Source of the DNA: Opitutia bacterium
GTDB lineage: Bacteria > Verrucomicrobiota > Verrucomicrobiia > Opitutales > JANYDI01
Assembly: GCA_025363695.1 (NCBI GenBank)
Contig: JANYDI010000166.1
Coordinates: 10,001 to 24,165, forward strand
Length of the DNA stretch: 14,165 nt
Direction of reading: 5' to 3'
Shown here: positions 1 to 8,500 of the stretch, in pieces
Numbering within the stretch: the stretch's first letter is position 1
Layout of the letters: the number at the start of each line of letters is the position of its first letter
The notes under the pieces: model-generated
Seen by the model: the letters and a program-made list of their open reading frames with translations, nothing else
The model's database searches: none
Told to the model about the DNA's origin: nothing
Program-made: the position numbers and the translations under genes

Positions 1-928
<928 letters not shown>

Positions 929-1035
929 TAAAATACACATTTATATCCGTTGTGTGTGCACAGAAACTAAACTTGCAATTTTTATTAATTTTCCTGTGAT
1001 CAATGTGAGATTAACCAACTTGCATTAGGAGGACC

Positions 1036-1155
1036 CTTCTTGGTGACCATAGATGGGGGGAAACACACGTTTCCATTCCGAACACGCTCGTTAAGCCCTC
1101 AGTCGCCGATGGTAGTGCGGTCAACACGCCGCGCGAGAGTAGGTTATTGCCAAGG
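1036..1155 (+). rRNA. rrf: 5S ribosomal RNA
   Basis: The gene lies about 105 nt downstream of the 23S end, in the usual rrn order with no tRNA between. The hallmark stretches 'ttggtgaccatag', 'ccattccgaacac', 'gttaagccct', 'cgccgatggtagt' and 'gagagtaggt' appear in order. The terminal stem can form between 'cttgg' near the 5' end and 'ccaag' near 1151. The exact ends are uncertain by a few bases. The 23S-5S spacer (929-1035) is AT-rich and shows no gene. Confidence 0.95.
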
Positions 1156-1161
1156 TTATGG

Positions 1162-1199
1162 CCCGAAGGCGCTTCATTGCGCTTTCGGGTCTTTTTTTT
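1162..1199 (+). terminator. Rho-independent terminator of the rRNA operon
   Basis: An 11-bp stem, cccgaaggcgc (1162-1172) with gcgctttcggg (1179-1189), has one G-U pair and a 6-nt loop (ttcatt). A run of T follows at 1190-1199. This is a textbook intrinsic terminator only a few bases after 5S, so it closes the rrn transcript. It contrasts with the hairpins after the protein genes in this window, none of which has a T tract. Confidence 0.93.
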
Positions 1200-1222
1200 A
1201 AATCAAAATCGAAATAATTCTC

Positions 1223-1735
1223 ATGCTTTCTGTTTTAAAGGGCACACCTCTTTACGTTTGGGGTATTTTTATTTATTTTGTTTTTTTGGGCATTAAAGCA
1301 TTGAAAACTCGAGAAGTCTCTTTGTTTCGCCTAGCGATATCGCCCTGTGTCCTTTTCTTTTTGGCATTAACTAGAATTTTAAAAGCAAGCGATGAAAACT
1401 TGATTTTTATTTCTTTGGCACTCTATTTCTTGGGCGTTCTAGTAGCCTTGGGCGTTCTGCGCACTAAATCGTTTGTCATAAATATTGAAAGTAAAACAAT
1501 TAAATCAGAGGGTAGTTCTTTATTTCTTCTTGTTTTTTTGTCCATTTTTACCTTAAAGTACTATTTTGGTTACAGACAGGCCACAGCCCAAAGTTCGGTC
1601 TTGTTGTACTTGGAATCGGTGCTTTTTTATTTTATTTCAGGAGTTTTTGGGGGACGCTTTTTGACTATTTATCGAGCTTACAGATTGGCTATACGAAATT
1701 TCAAGCAGGGAGTAGTCGCTAGCCTCACACTTTAG
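1223..1735 (+). CDS. Small multi-pass membrane protein, function unknown (DUF6622-like)
   Basis: This 170-residue protein is very hydrophobic. About five membrane segments can be drawn, near residues 10-25, 33-52, 60-80, 97-113 and 130-150, with a basic C-terminal tail (RAYRLAIRNFK). The N-terminal pattern (short start, 'GTP.YVWGIF', then 'KALKTREVSLFRLAI..P') resembles small uncharacterised inner-membrane proteins of the DUF6622 type; this is a memory-based resemblance, not a search. There is no recognisable Shine-Dalgarno before the ATG at 1223, which lies 24 nt after the rRNA terminator. Base composition is clearly more AT-rich than secA downstream, which may mean recent acquisition. secA begins 41 nt after its stop, so co-transcription is possible. 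Confidence 0.7.
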   Translation: MLSVLKGTPLYVWGIFIYFVFLGIKALKTREVSLFRLAISPCVLFFLALTRILKASDENLIFISLALYFLGVLVALGVLRTKSFVINIESKTIKSEGSSLFLLVFLSIFTLKYYFGYRQATAQSSVLLYLESVLFYFISGVFGGRFLTIYRAYRLAIRNFKQGVVASLTL

Positions 1736-1776
1736 GGCTTGCTTTAGGAAGATTTCTCCTTATGGTAGGAGGGAAT

Positions 1777-4695
1777 ATGATTTTTTCTTTGTTCAGACGT
1801 TTTCAGGGTCGCTCGCATCGTAAGTTTGTCGAGCAATGCAAGCCTGTGGTCCAAAAAATCTGTGCCTTGGAGGAGCACTATCGTTCCTTGACGGATGAGC
1901 AACTTCAGGCCAAGACGCAGGAGTTCATGCAGCGTTTTCAGGCCGGAGAGCAGCTAGATGCCTTGCTGCCCGAGGCTTTTGCGGTGGTGAAAAATGCTGC
2001 CAGGCGTTTGTGCGGAAAAGAACTACTGGTTTGCGACCACCACATCCCCTGGCAGATGGTGCATCATGACGTGCAGCTTATTGGTGGTATAGCGATGCAT
2101 CAGGGGGCCATCGCGGAAATGGGCACCGGCGAAGGTAAAACCTTGGTGGCCGGATTACCGCTTTATCTGAATGCCCTGACGGGTAAAAACGTTCAATTGG
2201 TGACGGTGAACGACTATTTGGCCCGTCGTGACTCCGAGTGGATGGGCTACTTGTATCGCTTTTTGGGTTTGAGCGTGGGTTGTATCCAAAACGATATGGA
2301 GTCGGATGAGCGTCGCTTGGCTTATGCTTGCAATATTACCTACGTGACGGCTTCCGAGCTGGGCTTTGATTACTTGCGCGACAACGGCATGGCCATGCGC
2401 AATGAAGATCAAGTCCAGCGTCACTATGCGTACGCGATCGTGGACGAAGCGGACTCCGTGCTGATTGACGAGGCGCGTACGCCCTTGATCATTTCCGGTC
2501 CGGCTCAAGACGATGGCGGTAAGCTTTTTATGGAGCTGCGGGATAGCGTGCGTCGCCTCGTCACGCTTCAAGTGGAGCTTTGTAATGACCTTATAACGAC
2601 GGCCTTAGAGGGCATTCATAGCGAAAACAAAGCGATCCAGTATGCCGGCTTAGTGGCTCTGTTACAGGTGCGCATGGGAATGCCGCGGAACCGGCAACTC
2701 ATGAAGGTGATGGAAAACGGGGCCATACGCCGGCGTTTTGAAAAGTTTGCCTTGGAGATGCACAGCGACTTCAACAAGGAGGAGCTTTATAGATACAAAG
2801 AACACCTCTTTTTCGAAATTGATGAAAAGCAGCGCGAGGCCGACTTGACCGAAAAAGGCCGAAAGCGCCTATGTCCAGGCGATGATCAGGCTTTTTTGCT
2901 GCCGGATTTGCCCTTGATTTTCAGTCAATTGGATGGACGAAAAGACCTCACGGACGAGGAGCGCCACCGCCAGAAGGAAAGCGCGGAGGTCGTTTTTGCT
3001 CAGGAAAGCGCTCGGATACACGCGCTGAGCCAGTTGTTGCGCGCCTATTGCCTTTATGAGCAAGACGTGGACTACGTGATTCAGGACAATAAAGTGCTGA
3101 TTGTCGATGAAAACACAGGGCGCGTCATGCCTGGGCGTCGCTGGAGCGAGGGTCTGCATCAAGCCGTTGAGGCCAAAGAAGGGGTTAAGATCGAGCACGA
3201 AACGAAGACCTATGCAACTATCACGCTGCAAAATTTCTTTAGGCTTTACGATAAACTTGCAGGAATGACCGGGACAGCGGAGACGGAAGCCTCTGAGTTT
3301 TTCGATATATACAAGCTTCCCGTACGCGTCATTCCTCCCAATAAGCCTTGTAGGCGTAAGGAATTTAATGACAGTATCTTCAAGACACGCCTAGGTAAGT
3401 ATAAGGCTGTTATTCGTGATATCGAGGCGGCCCACAAAAAGGGTCAGCCTGTTTTGGCCGGAACCGCGTCCGTAGAGGCCTCGGAGGTCGTCAGCCGCAT
3501 GCTCAAGGGCGCTAAGATTCCGCATCAGGTGCTCAATGCCAAGCACCATGAGCAAGAGGCGGAAATTATCAGCTTAGCCGGTCAGTCTGGAGCGGTGACG
3601 ATTTCGACCAATATGGCGGGTCGCGGGACGGATATTCGCTTGGCACCTGAAGTAGTGCCTATGGGGCTGCTCGTGCTAGGGACCGAGCGCCATGAAGCCC
3701 GTCGTATCGACCGTCAACTACAGGGGCGTTGTGGGCGTCAGGGTGACCTCGGGGAGGCCAAGTTCTACGTTTCGCTCGAAGATGACCTCATGCGCCACTT
3801 TGCCGACGCTGGCCCGATAGCGCGTCTTTTGGAAAAAAGCTTTGGCGAGGACGAAGAGCTCGAGCACCCGATGCTTAATCGTTCAATCGCTTCGGCTCAA
3901 AAAAAGGTGGAGCAGCTGCATTATTTGATGCGTCGGCGTCTACTTCAGTATGACGATGTATTAAGCCGTCAGCGCCAGATCATTTATGCCCTGCGCAACG
4001 AGGCCTTGCACAGCGAAACACCTAAGGACCTCATTTTCGAGTTCATCTTAGAAACCCTAGAGGAACGCCTGGGGCTCGAGTCCTCCGGGCGTTCCAGTCC
4101 AGAGGCCCTTGAAATCGGCGGGTTCATTACTTGGGTAAATCATACCTTTCCCGTCGCTTTGCACTTGGATGAATTGCAGGGCAAAACCCCGCAAGCCATC
4201 GGAGATCATGTTTTTGAGAAAATTAAGCAGGCCTATGCTGAGCGCGAAAACCTAGATGACGCTGCGTTTTTACGCTCAGTGGAACGCCATATCATTGTTC
4301 GTAATATCGACCATCATTGGCAGACGCACCTCACTGAAATGGAGGAATTGCGCCGCAGCGTTTCGTTGCGTAGTTATGGCCAAAAGGATCCTCTCAATGA
4401 ATACAAAAGCGAGGCCTTTGCGTACTTCAATGCCCTCATGCGTGAGATTCGTAACGCCATCGCTGTCGAAGGCCTGCGTTTTACCCACCTCAACGCCCCC
4501 GAAGCGCTCTTTTCTCGCATGGTCAAGCGCGCAAAGGCCGTCCATCCAGGAGTTTCTCCAGAAGGCGTCGAAGTATCCATCCCTGACATTCAAATCATTA
4601 TCCCCAAACCTCAGGGCCCCCATGCTGGCCGTAACGATCTATGTCCCTGCGGCAGCGGCCTTAAGTACAAAAAATGCTGCGGTAAAAGCGGGTAG
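1777..4695 (+). CDS. secA: Preprotein translocase ATPase SecA
   Basis: SecA is the motor that drives unfolded precursors through SecYEG using ATP. I start at ATG 1777 (972 residues) because AGGAGGG at 1767-1773 sits just before it; the upstream in-frame ATG at 1762 lies ahead of that ribosome-binding site. Numbering from 1777, Walker A MGTGEGKT is at 115-122, the DEAD box at 223-226, TPLIISGPA ends near 243, DVDYVIQDNKVLIVDE begins near 430, STNMAGRGTD is at 610-619, and a C-terminal zinc motif has C956, C958, C967 and C968. The ~187 residues between the SGPA and VDY motifs, against about 94 in E. coli SecA, show a helical insertion like that in Bacteroidetes SecA. All catalytic motifs are intact, so this is a working housekeeping secA. 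A palindromic element begins within 15 nt of the stop. Confidence 0.99.
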   Translation: MIFSLFRRFQGRSHRKFVEQCKPVVQKICALEEHYRSLTDEQLQAKTQEFMQRFQAGEQLDALLPEAFAVVKNAARRLCGKELLVCDHHIPWQMVHHDVQLIGGIAMHQGAIAEMGTGEGKTLVAGLPLYLNALTGKNVQLVTVNDYLARRDSEWMGYLYRFLGLSVGCIQNDMESDERRLAYACNITYVTASELGFDYLRDNGMAMRNEDQVQRHYAYAIVDEADSVLIDEARTPLIISGPAQDDGGKLFMELRDSVRRLVTLQVELCNDLITTALEGIHSENKAIQYAGLVALLQVRMGMPRNRQLMKVMENGAIRRRFEKFALEMHSDFNKEELYRYKEHLFFEIDEKQREADLTEKGRKRLCPGDDQAFLLPDLPLIFSQLDGRKDLTDEERHRQKESAEVVFAQESARIHALSQLLRAYCLYEQDVDYVIQDNKVLIVDENTGRVMPGRRWSEGLHQAVEAKEGVKIEHETKTYATITLQNFFRLYDKLAGMTGTAETEASEFFDIYKLPVRVIPPNKPCRRKEFNDSIFKTRLGKYKAVIRDIEAAHKKGQPVLAGTASVEASEVVSRMLKGAKIPHQVLNAKHHEQEAEIISLAGQSGAVTISTNMAGRGTDIRLAPEVVPMGLLVLGTERHEARRIDRQLQGRCGRQGDLGEAKFYVSLEDDLMRHFADAGPIARLLEKSFGEDEELEHPMLNRSIASAQKKVEQLHYLMRRRLLQYDDVLSRQRQIIYALRNEALHSETPKDLIFEFILETLEERLGLESSGRSSPEALEIGGFITWVNHTFPVALHLDELQGKTPQAIGDHVFEKIKQAYAERENLDDAAFLRSVERHIIVRNIDHHWQTHLTEMEELRRSVSLRSYGQKDPLNEYKSEAFAYFNALMREIRNAIAVEGLRFTHLNAPEALFSRMVKRAKAVHPGVSPEGVEVSIPDIQIIIPKPQGPHAGRNDLCPCGSGLKYKKCCGKSG

Positions 4696-4701
4696 GGTAG
4701 G

Positions 4702-4833
4702 TTAAGGGGCTAAGGGGCGCAAGCGCCCCTTAGGATCCCCTTCCGATAGCGATTTATTAAAATACTACGTATTTTAAATAAATCGCCATCGGGCAGGTGG
4801 AGCTTAAGGCCACCACAGATTCCTTAGGAATCG
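4702..4833 (+). repeat. Palindromic element I, left half (after secA)
   Basis: Three modules lie in order. The short hairpin (4710-4733) has arm ctaaggggcgc, loop aa and a perfect complement. The long hairpin (4743-4792) has outer arm ccgatagcgattta and inner arm ttaaaata around ctacg. The linker (taaggccaccacagat) leads into the small hairpin gattcc-tta-ggaatc (4818-4832). The same order recurs at 13532-13654 and, inverted, at 5568-5694, 9632-9754 and 11884-12008. TTAA at 4702-4705 precedes the first conserved G run. The short hairpin lies 14 nt after the secA stop. The last module ends 2 bases before the GNAT stop codon on the opposite strand. No T tract is present, so efficient intrinsic termination is not implied. 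Confidence 0.9.
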
Positions 4834-4834
4834 A

Positions 4835-5404
4835 TCATTTGTCGCCACCTCGTGAGCCTGTTTTGGACGGTTTTTTTAACTTCTTCGTAAACCATAAAAT
4901 CAAATCATCATCCAGCGGATAATCCTTGCCGGGTGTTGCAACCCGGTAACGGAAAGTAACGCCGCGACCATCGGGGAGGTAGCCCTTCTTGATATAAAGT
5001 TTTTGTGCCGGGCCATAGCCTCCGTCGGCTCCCCCATAAATCCCAACGCCGATGCCTGCGGTATCGCTTTTGGCGGCAGCCTCTTGTTCAGCTTCAAGCA
5101 GCAAGGCTGACCCAATGCCACGGTTCCGAAATTCCGGAAGCACGTTCAAATCCATAATTTCCGGAATGCCCTTTATGGCAAAAGGCTCATATCTGGACAG
5201 CCGCTTCAACGTTATATATCCAGCGGGTTGGCCTTTAAAAAAGGCAATCCAAATAAGGCGTTCGCCTTTTTCTTGCTCCGAAAAGTAATCACTAAACATA
5301 GAGGCCGACTTTTGCGACCAATTCGATTTTGCAAAGGCTTTCGCCATCGCAGTGATGTCTTGTGTAGATAAAAGACGAATGAATAGGTTCTCTGATTTTG
5401 ACAT
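4835..5404 (-). CDS. GNAT-family N-acetyltransferase
   Basis: This 189-residue protein of the Gcn5-related acetyltransferase fold transfers an acetyl group from acetyl-CoA to an unknown amine. The acetyl-CoA-binding motif A is clear: a beta strand EIMDLNVLPEFR (about 82-93) runs into RNRGIGSA (93-100), matching the R/Q-x-x-G-x-G/A pattern, followed by a helix. YGPAQKLYIKKGY (130-142) matches the usual motif B region. The C-terminus is a charged tail (KKLKKPSKTGSRGGDK). The substrate cannot be read from the sequence. A weak purine-rich site (aggga) precedes the ATG. The gene lies alone between two inverted halves of palindromic element I and may be its cargo. Its base composition is somewhat more AT-rich than secA or malQ, which would fit transfer. 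Confidence 0.9.
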   Translation of the reverse strand: MSKSENLFIRLLSTQDITAMAKAFAKSNWSQKSASMFSDYFSEQEKGERLIWIAFFKGQPAGYITLKRLSRYEPFAIKGIPEIMDLNVLPEFRNRGIGSALLLEAEQEAAAKSDTAGIGVGIYGGADGGYGPAQKLYIKKGYLPDGRGVTFRYRVATPGKDYPLDDDLILWFTKKLKKPSKTGSRGGDK

Positions 5405-5567
5405 TTTTTCCCTGATGTGATTACTTAGGGGTAAGCTTCTAGGCAGCGAATAAGTATGTATTCTCTCAATTCCTCCAAAAAGACCATTTAGTCTTCTGTT
5501 GTCAAGGGTAAAATACGCATTATCGTTATTGCCTTAATAGTTGACACCGTCCTGCTGTAAAAATCGC

Positions 5568-5697
5568 GATCGCTTCGCGATCTGCGGGGGCCTTAGTATA
5601 GCGTTTCCCGATGGGCAATTTTACCAAAATGCGCTAGCATTTTGTAAAATTGCCCATCGGAAAGGGAATCCTAAGGGGAGCTAGCTCCCCTTAGCCC
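5568..5697 (-). repeat. Palindromic element I, right half (inverted)
   Basis: Read on the minus strand this repeats the module order of the left half. The short perfect palindrome at 5671-5694 has arm ctaaggggagct. The long hairpin at 5608-5660 has outer arm ccgatgggcaatttta and inner caaaatgc around a tagc loop. The linker is tactaaggcccccgcagatc, and the small hairpin gatcgc-gaa-gcgatc is at 5568-5582. The outer arm of the long hairpin differs from all other copies (gggcaat instead of agcgat), yet both strands of the stem changed together, leaving it paired. The element end (TAGGGC on the minus strand) supplies the TAG stop of the ABC ATPase gene. The region between this half and the GNAT start (5405-5567) holds no gene; TTGACA on the minus strand at 5500-5505 is a possible -35 without a convincing -10. 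Confidence 0.9.
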
Positions 5698-6446
5698 TAC
5701 TCAAAAAAACTCAACAGGTCCTGACTACTCAGCAGCGTGCGTTGGTCTCCGTGGAGGTCCTGGAGGATTTTTCCGTGCTGCATGAGCAGCGTACGATTCC
5801 CGTGGGCGAGGGCCTGGCTCATGCTGTGGGTGATCATCACGGCTGTAAGCTGATATTCGCGGACCAATCGGTCTGTTAGGGTTAGGATGGTCTTAGCCAT
5901 CTTGGGGTCCAGGGCCGCCGTGTGCTCGTCGAGCAGTAGCACTTTGGAGGGCCGCAGCGTCGTCATCAGGAGGCTTACGGCTTGGCGTTGCCCACCTGAA
6001 AGGGTGCCGATGGGGTCCTTGAGGCGATTTTCCAAACCTAAGCCTAGGTCGGCTAGGAGGGATCGGAAGTGCTCGCGGCGGTTTTTATTGAGTCCGAAGC
6101 TAAAGCCACGTGAGCGCCCTCGAGCCATCGCCAGGGCAAGGTTTTCCTCTATGGTCAGTGTGGCGCAGCTGCCCAGCATAGGGTCTTGGAAGACGCGGCT
6201 GACGGACTGGGCGCGGGCTTCTGTTGTGTGATGCGTGACGTCCTTGCCATCGATAAGCAAACGGCCATGCGCTACGGGGATGTCCCCTGCGATGGCATTG
6301 AGCAGCGTAGACTTTCCGGCTCCATTGCCTCCGATGACGGTAACAAATTCGTGGGTATCGATCCGCAAGCTTACGCCTCTGAGGATGTGCTTTTCCAGCG
6401 GAGTCCCTTGTCCCACAACGACATGAATGTTATCGAGTTCTATCAT
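5697..6446 (-). CDS. ABC transporter ATP-binding protein (COG1101-type)
   Basis: This 249-residue nucleotide-binding subunit would power import by the permease encoded upstream. Walker A GGNGAGKST is at 39-47, the Q-loop QDP near 87-89, the signature LSGGQ at 149-153, Walker B VLLLDE at 169-174, and the switch histidine in MITHS near 206. The signature is followed by RQAVSLLM. Its partner permease resembles COG4120, the pair that normally works with a COG2984 lipoprotein (the TrpXYZ-like, 'ABC_sub_bind' systems). The ATG overlaps the permease stop by 4 nt, so translation is coupled. The TAG stop lies within the end of palindromic element I. The substrate is unknown. Tryptophan or a tyrosine-like ligand is known for some relatives, but nothing here decides it. 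Confidence 0.93.
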   Translation of the reverse strand: MIELDNIHVVVGQGTPLEKHILRGVSLRIDTHEFVTVIGGNGAGKSTLLNAIAGDIPVAHGRLLIDGKDVTHHTTEARAQSVSRVFQDPMLGSCATLTIEENLALAMARGRSRGFSFGLNKNRREHFRSLLADLGLGLENRLKDPIGTLSGGQRQAVSLLMTTLRPSKVLLLDEHTAALDPKMAKTILTLTDRLVREYQLTAVMITHSMSQALAHGNRTLLMQHGKILQDLHGDQRTLLSSQDLLSFFE

Positions 6447-7315
6447 GGCACGGAAGCTTTGGTGGCGCGTTTCATCTTGGGCAGCAACAGGGCAAGGATG
6501 AGCAGCAGCGCTTTTACCAGATTCATATCCGAAGTTTTAAGGCCCAGGTCGCTGGCGTTTAAGGCCATAGTAATGGCGAGATGATACACAATGGACCCCA
6601 GAAGACAGCCAAGAAGCCCCCAAAACACGTGACTAGAGCGGATGATAGCCTCGCCGATAATGACGGAAGCTAGGCCGGTAACGATGCTTCCTTGACCATT
6701 TGAGAGGTCTGAATAGCCACCGTATTGGGCAAAAACGGCTCCGGCAAAGGCCACAAGGGCATTGCTGAGGGTCAGGCCCAGGATGATCATGCTGTGAACG
6801 CGTACGCCATAGGCCTTGCTGACGCGCGGGTTGATGCCCGTGGCTCGCAAGCCAAGGCCGATTTCGCTCATCAAAAAAAGCCCCAAGAGGATCATGACTA
6901 CAAGCGCTAGGCCGGCGATTGCGGGTATTTTAGAGCTTCCTTGCGACAAGGAACCAAAAAGCGTAGGTTCGCCGATTAAAGAAATATTCGAACGTCCCAT
7001 GACTCTCAAATTTATCGAATAAAGCCCTGTCATGGTTAAGATGCCTGCCAAAAGCCCCAAGATGCGGCCTTTAACGTGTAAAAGCCCCGTAACAGCGCCT
7101 GCGCAAGCCCCGGCAATACTGGCCGCCAGGGTGGCTAGCCAGGGCGAGGTTCCGCTTACGATGAGGGCCGCCACCACAGCGCCGCCCAAGGTGAAGCTTC
7201 CATCTACCGTAAGATCTGGAAAATCAATCACACGAAAGGTCAGGTAAATGGCCATGGCCACTACGCCGTAGATGAGCCCCATTTCAAGGGCTCCTGATAT
7301 CTGAATCCAATTCAT
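6443..7315 (-). CDS. ABC transporter permease (COG4120-type, BPD_transp_2 fold)
   Basis: This 290-residue integral membrane protein has about eight to nine hydrophobic segments. The N-terminal portion 'LTFRVIDFPDLTVDGSFTLGGAV' (first half near residues 25-47) is the characteristic signature of the COG4120 permease family, which pairs with COG1101 ATPases. The C-terminus is a short basic cytoplasmic tail (LLPKMKRATKASVP). It overlaps the ATPase gene by 4 nt and is the first gene of a two-gene minus-strand operon. The periplasmic binding protein (COG2984) usually encoded immediately upstream is absent: only 224 non-coding bases separate this start from the HU gene. The pair may use a binding protein encoded elsewhere. 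Confidence 0.92.
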   Translation of the reverse strand: MNWIQISGALEMGLIYGVVAMAIYLTFRVIDFPDLTVDGSFTLGGAVVAALIVSGTSPWLATLAASIAGACAGAVTGLLHVKGRILGLLAGILTMTGLYSINLRVMGRSNISLIGEPTLFGSLSQGSSKIPAIAGLALVVMILLGLFLMSEIGLGLRATGINPRVSKAYGVRVHSMIILGLTLSNALVAFAGAVFAQYGGYSDLSNGQGSIVTGLASVIIGEAIIRSSHVFWGLLGCLLGSIVYHLAITMALNASDLGLKTSDMNLVKALLLILALLLPKMKRATKASVP

Positions 7316-7539
7316 TGCACTGCGGATGCTAAGCTTCTGTTCGCCAAAGGCAACTCTATTTTTTTGTGGCCAAGAGTTTAATATTACATCCAGCTTATCT
7401 CCTTACCTCCGAAGCGCAGCTTTTTTATTTTTTCAACACATTGCTAGTTATACTTAAAAAAATTACTTGATTTTCTGATGAAAAATTCCGTACTTTCCTC
7501 TTGTACCCACGCATTGCGAGGATTAAATAAAAATTCGTT
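7316..7539. other. Divergent intergenic region between ABC permease and HU gene
   Basis: The region is AT-rich, with no ORF and no palindromic element. It must hold the promoters for both the minus-strand ABC operon and the plus-strand HU gene. For the HU side, TTGATT (7467-7472) with an 18-nt spacer to TACTTT (7491-7496) is the best sigma70-like pair I can find, and it is weak. A purine site (gcgagga, about 7516-7522) lies some 17 nt before the HU ATG, too far for a normal Shine-Dalgarno. Nothing resembling a riboswitch was evident. Confidence 0.4.
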
Positions 7540-7851
7540 ATGGCAAATTTAACAAAAAAAGATATCATACTGAGTATTCACGATAGAACGGGCATCGGAC
7601 AAAACGATGTTCGTGATATCGTCCAAATGACCCTAGACAGCATCCTGAATGCACTTGGGCAAGGAAATAGCGTTGAATTGCGTAGCTTTGGGGTTTTTTC
7701 AATCCAAAAACGTAAATCACGCATAGGTCGTAATCCGAATAAACCCGACCAAAATATACTCATTCCTGCTCGCGCTGCTATTAAATTTAAACCTGGCAAA
7801 GCCCTTAAGGGCTTGCTTAAGGACATAAACCCTAAAAACTTGGACCGTTAA
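7540..7851 (+). CDS. HU/IHF-family DNA-binding protein
   Basis: This 103-residue histone-like protein binds and bends DNA as a dimer. The N-terminal helices (LTKKDIILSIHDRTGIGQNDVRDIVQ) and the motif VELRSFGVFSIQKRKSRIGRNPNK match the conserved HU/IHF core: GFG-type turn, then the beta arm with RxGRNP. The C-terminal 'IPARAAIKFKPGKALKGLL' is the usual dimer-closing strand and helix. A basic tail (KDINPKNLDR) extends about 10 residues beyond a 90-residue HU. HU and IHF subunits cannot be separated by eye. It is probably transcribed toward the LysM and parB genes, 49 nt upstream of the former. Confidence 0.96.
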   Translation: MANLTKKDIILSIHDRTGIGQNDVRDIVQMTLDSILNALGQGNSVELRSFGVFSIQKRKSRIGRNPNKPDQNILIPARAAIKFKPGKALKGLLKDINPKNLDR

Positions 7852-7865
7852 AAAATGCTCAAGAC

Positions 7866-7894
7866 TTGACAGTCCTCGGCCGTTAGCTTACGTT
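7866..7894 (+). promoter_or_regulatory. Possible sigma70-like promoter before the LysM gene
   Basis: A perfect -35 hexamer TTGACA (7866-7871) lies 17 nt upstream of TACGTT (7889-7894), which matches the -10 consensus at only three positions. It falls in the short HU-LysM gap, 7 bases before the ATG at 7901, so a transcript from it would have almost no leader. The pairing may be chance. Confidence 0.2.
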
Positions 7895-7900
7895 TGTTCT

Positions 7901-8476
7901 ATGCGGAAATGGATGCTATTCACACTGCTGCTGTGCCCCGGGCTGGCCCTTGGGGAAACAGCCCTCAGGCAGGCCATTGCCGATCTCAAAGAAGAGACGG
8001 CGTTTTGGCAGCAAGCCTGTGGACGTTTACAGTTAGATCTTGAAAATTTAGAGGGAGAACACCGCTTAACACAGGAACGCTTACTCCAAGTCCAGCAGGC
8101 GCAGCAGCAATCCCATGCTAGGCTTGTCGAGCTGCAGGCAGCCTTGGAAGCTCAAAAGCTGCAGCAAAAAGAAGCTCTGGCAGCTCATGAAACCCGCATC
8201 GTGGCCGCCGTTTCCCAGCAATTACAGGTCTTTGGCCAACAAACGCAGCGTGCCCTGGACAAGGTCGCTCAAGAAAGTAAACCGACCAAGCAAGAGCCTT
8301 CCTTTGCCCAACTTCAAAAAGGCCTGCTGCACACGGTAGCTCAGGGCGAGACCCTCAGCGCTATTGCCCGCAAATACAAAATCAGCCTTTCGCTGTTGCA
8401 AAGCGTTAACGGCATAAAAGACCCTAACCAACTTCAAAAAGGGCAAGATTTATTCATCCCCGAGAACCTGTTTTGA
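7901..8476 (+). CDS. Exported coiled-coil protein with C-terminal LysM domain
   Basis: This 191-residue envelope protein has a signal peptide at residues 1-19 (MRKW, hydrophobic LLLCPGLALG, then ETAL). A long glutamine- and glutamate-rich helical region from about 20 to 125 has heptad-like spacing and should form a coiled coil. One LysM domain covers about 144-188 (HTVAQGETLSAIARKYK ... LQKGQDLFIP) and binds peptidoglycan N-acetylglucosamine. The layout suggests a wall-anchored periplasmic or cell-separation protein, but no enzyme domain is present. No clear ribosome-binding site precedes the ATG. It lies 24 nt upstream of parB, so both may share a transcript. Confidence 0.88.
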   Translation: MRKWMLFTLLLCPGLALGETALRQAIADLKEETAFWQQACGRLQLDLENLEGEHRLTQERLLQVQQAQQQSHARLVELQAALEAQKLQQKEALAAHETRIVAAVSQQLQVFGQQTQRALDKVAQESKPTKQEPSFAQLQKGLLHTVAQGETLSAIARKYKISLSLLQSVNGIKDPNQLQKGQDLFIPENLF

Positions 8477-8500
8477 TGGGAGGTTCTTAACATTGATCCT

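Noticed and set aside
4256..4705. 149-residue plus-strand frame overlapping the end of secA
   Set aside because: It lies entirely in another frame of the well-supported secA gene, shows no family features, and has low-complexity Ser/Arg content typical of a shadow frame.
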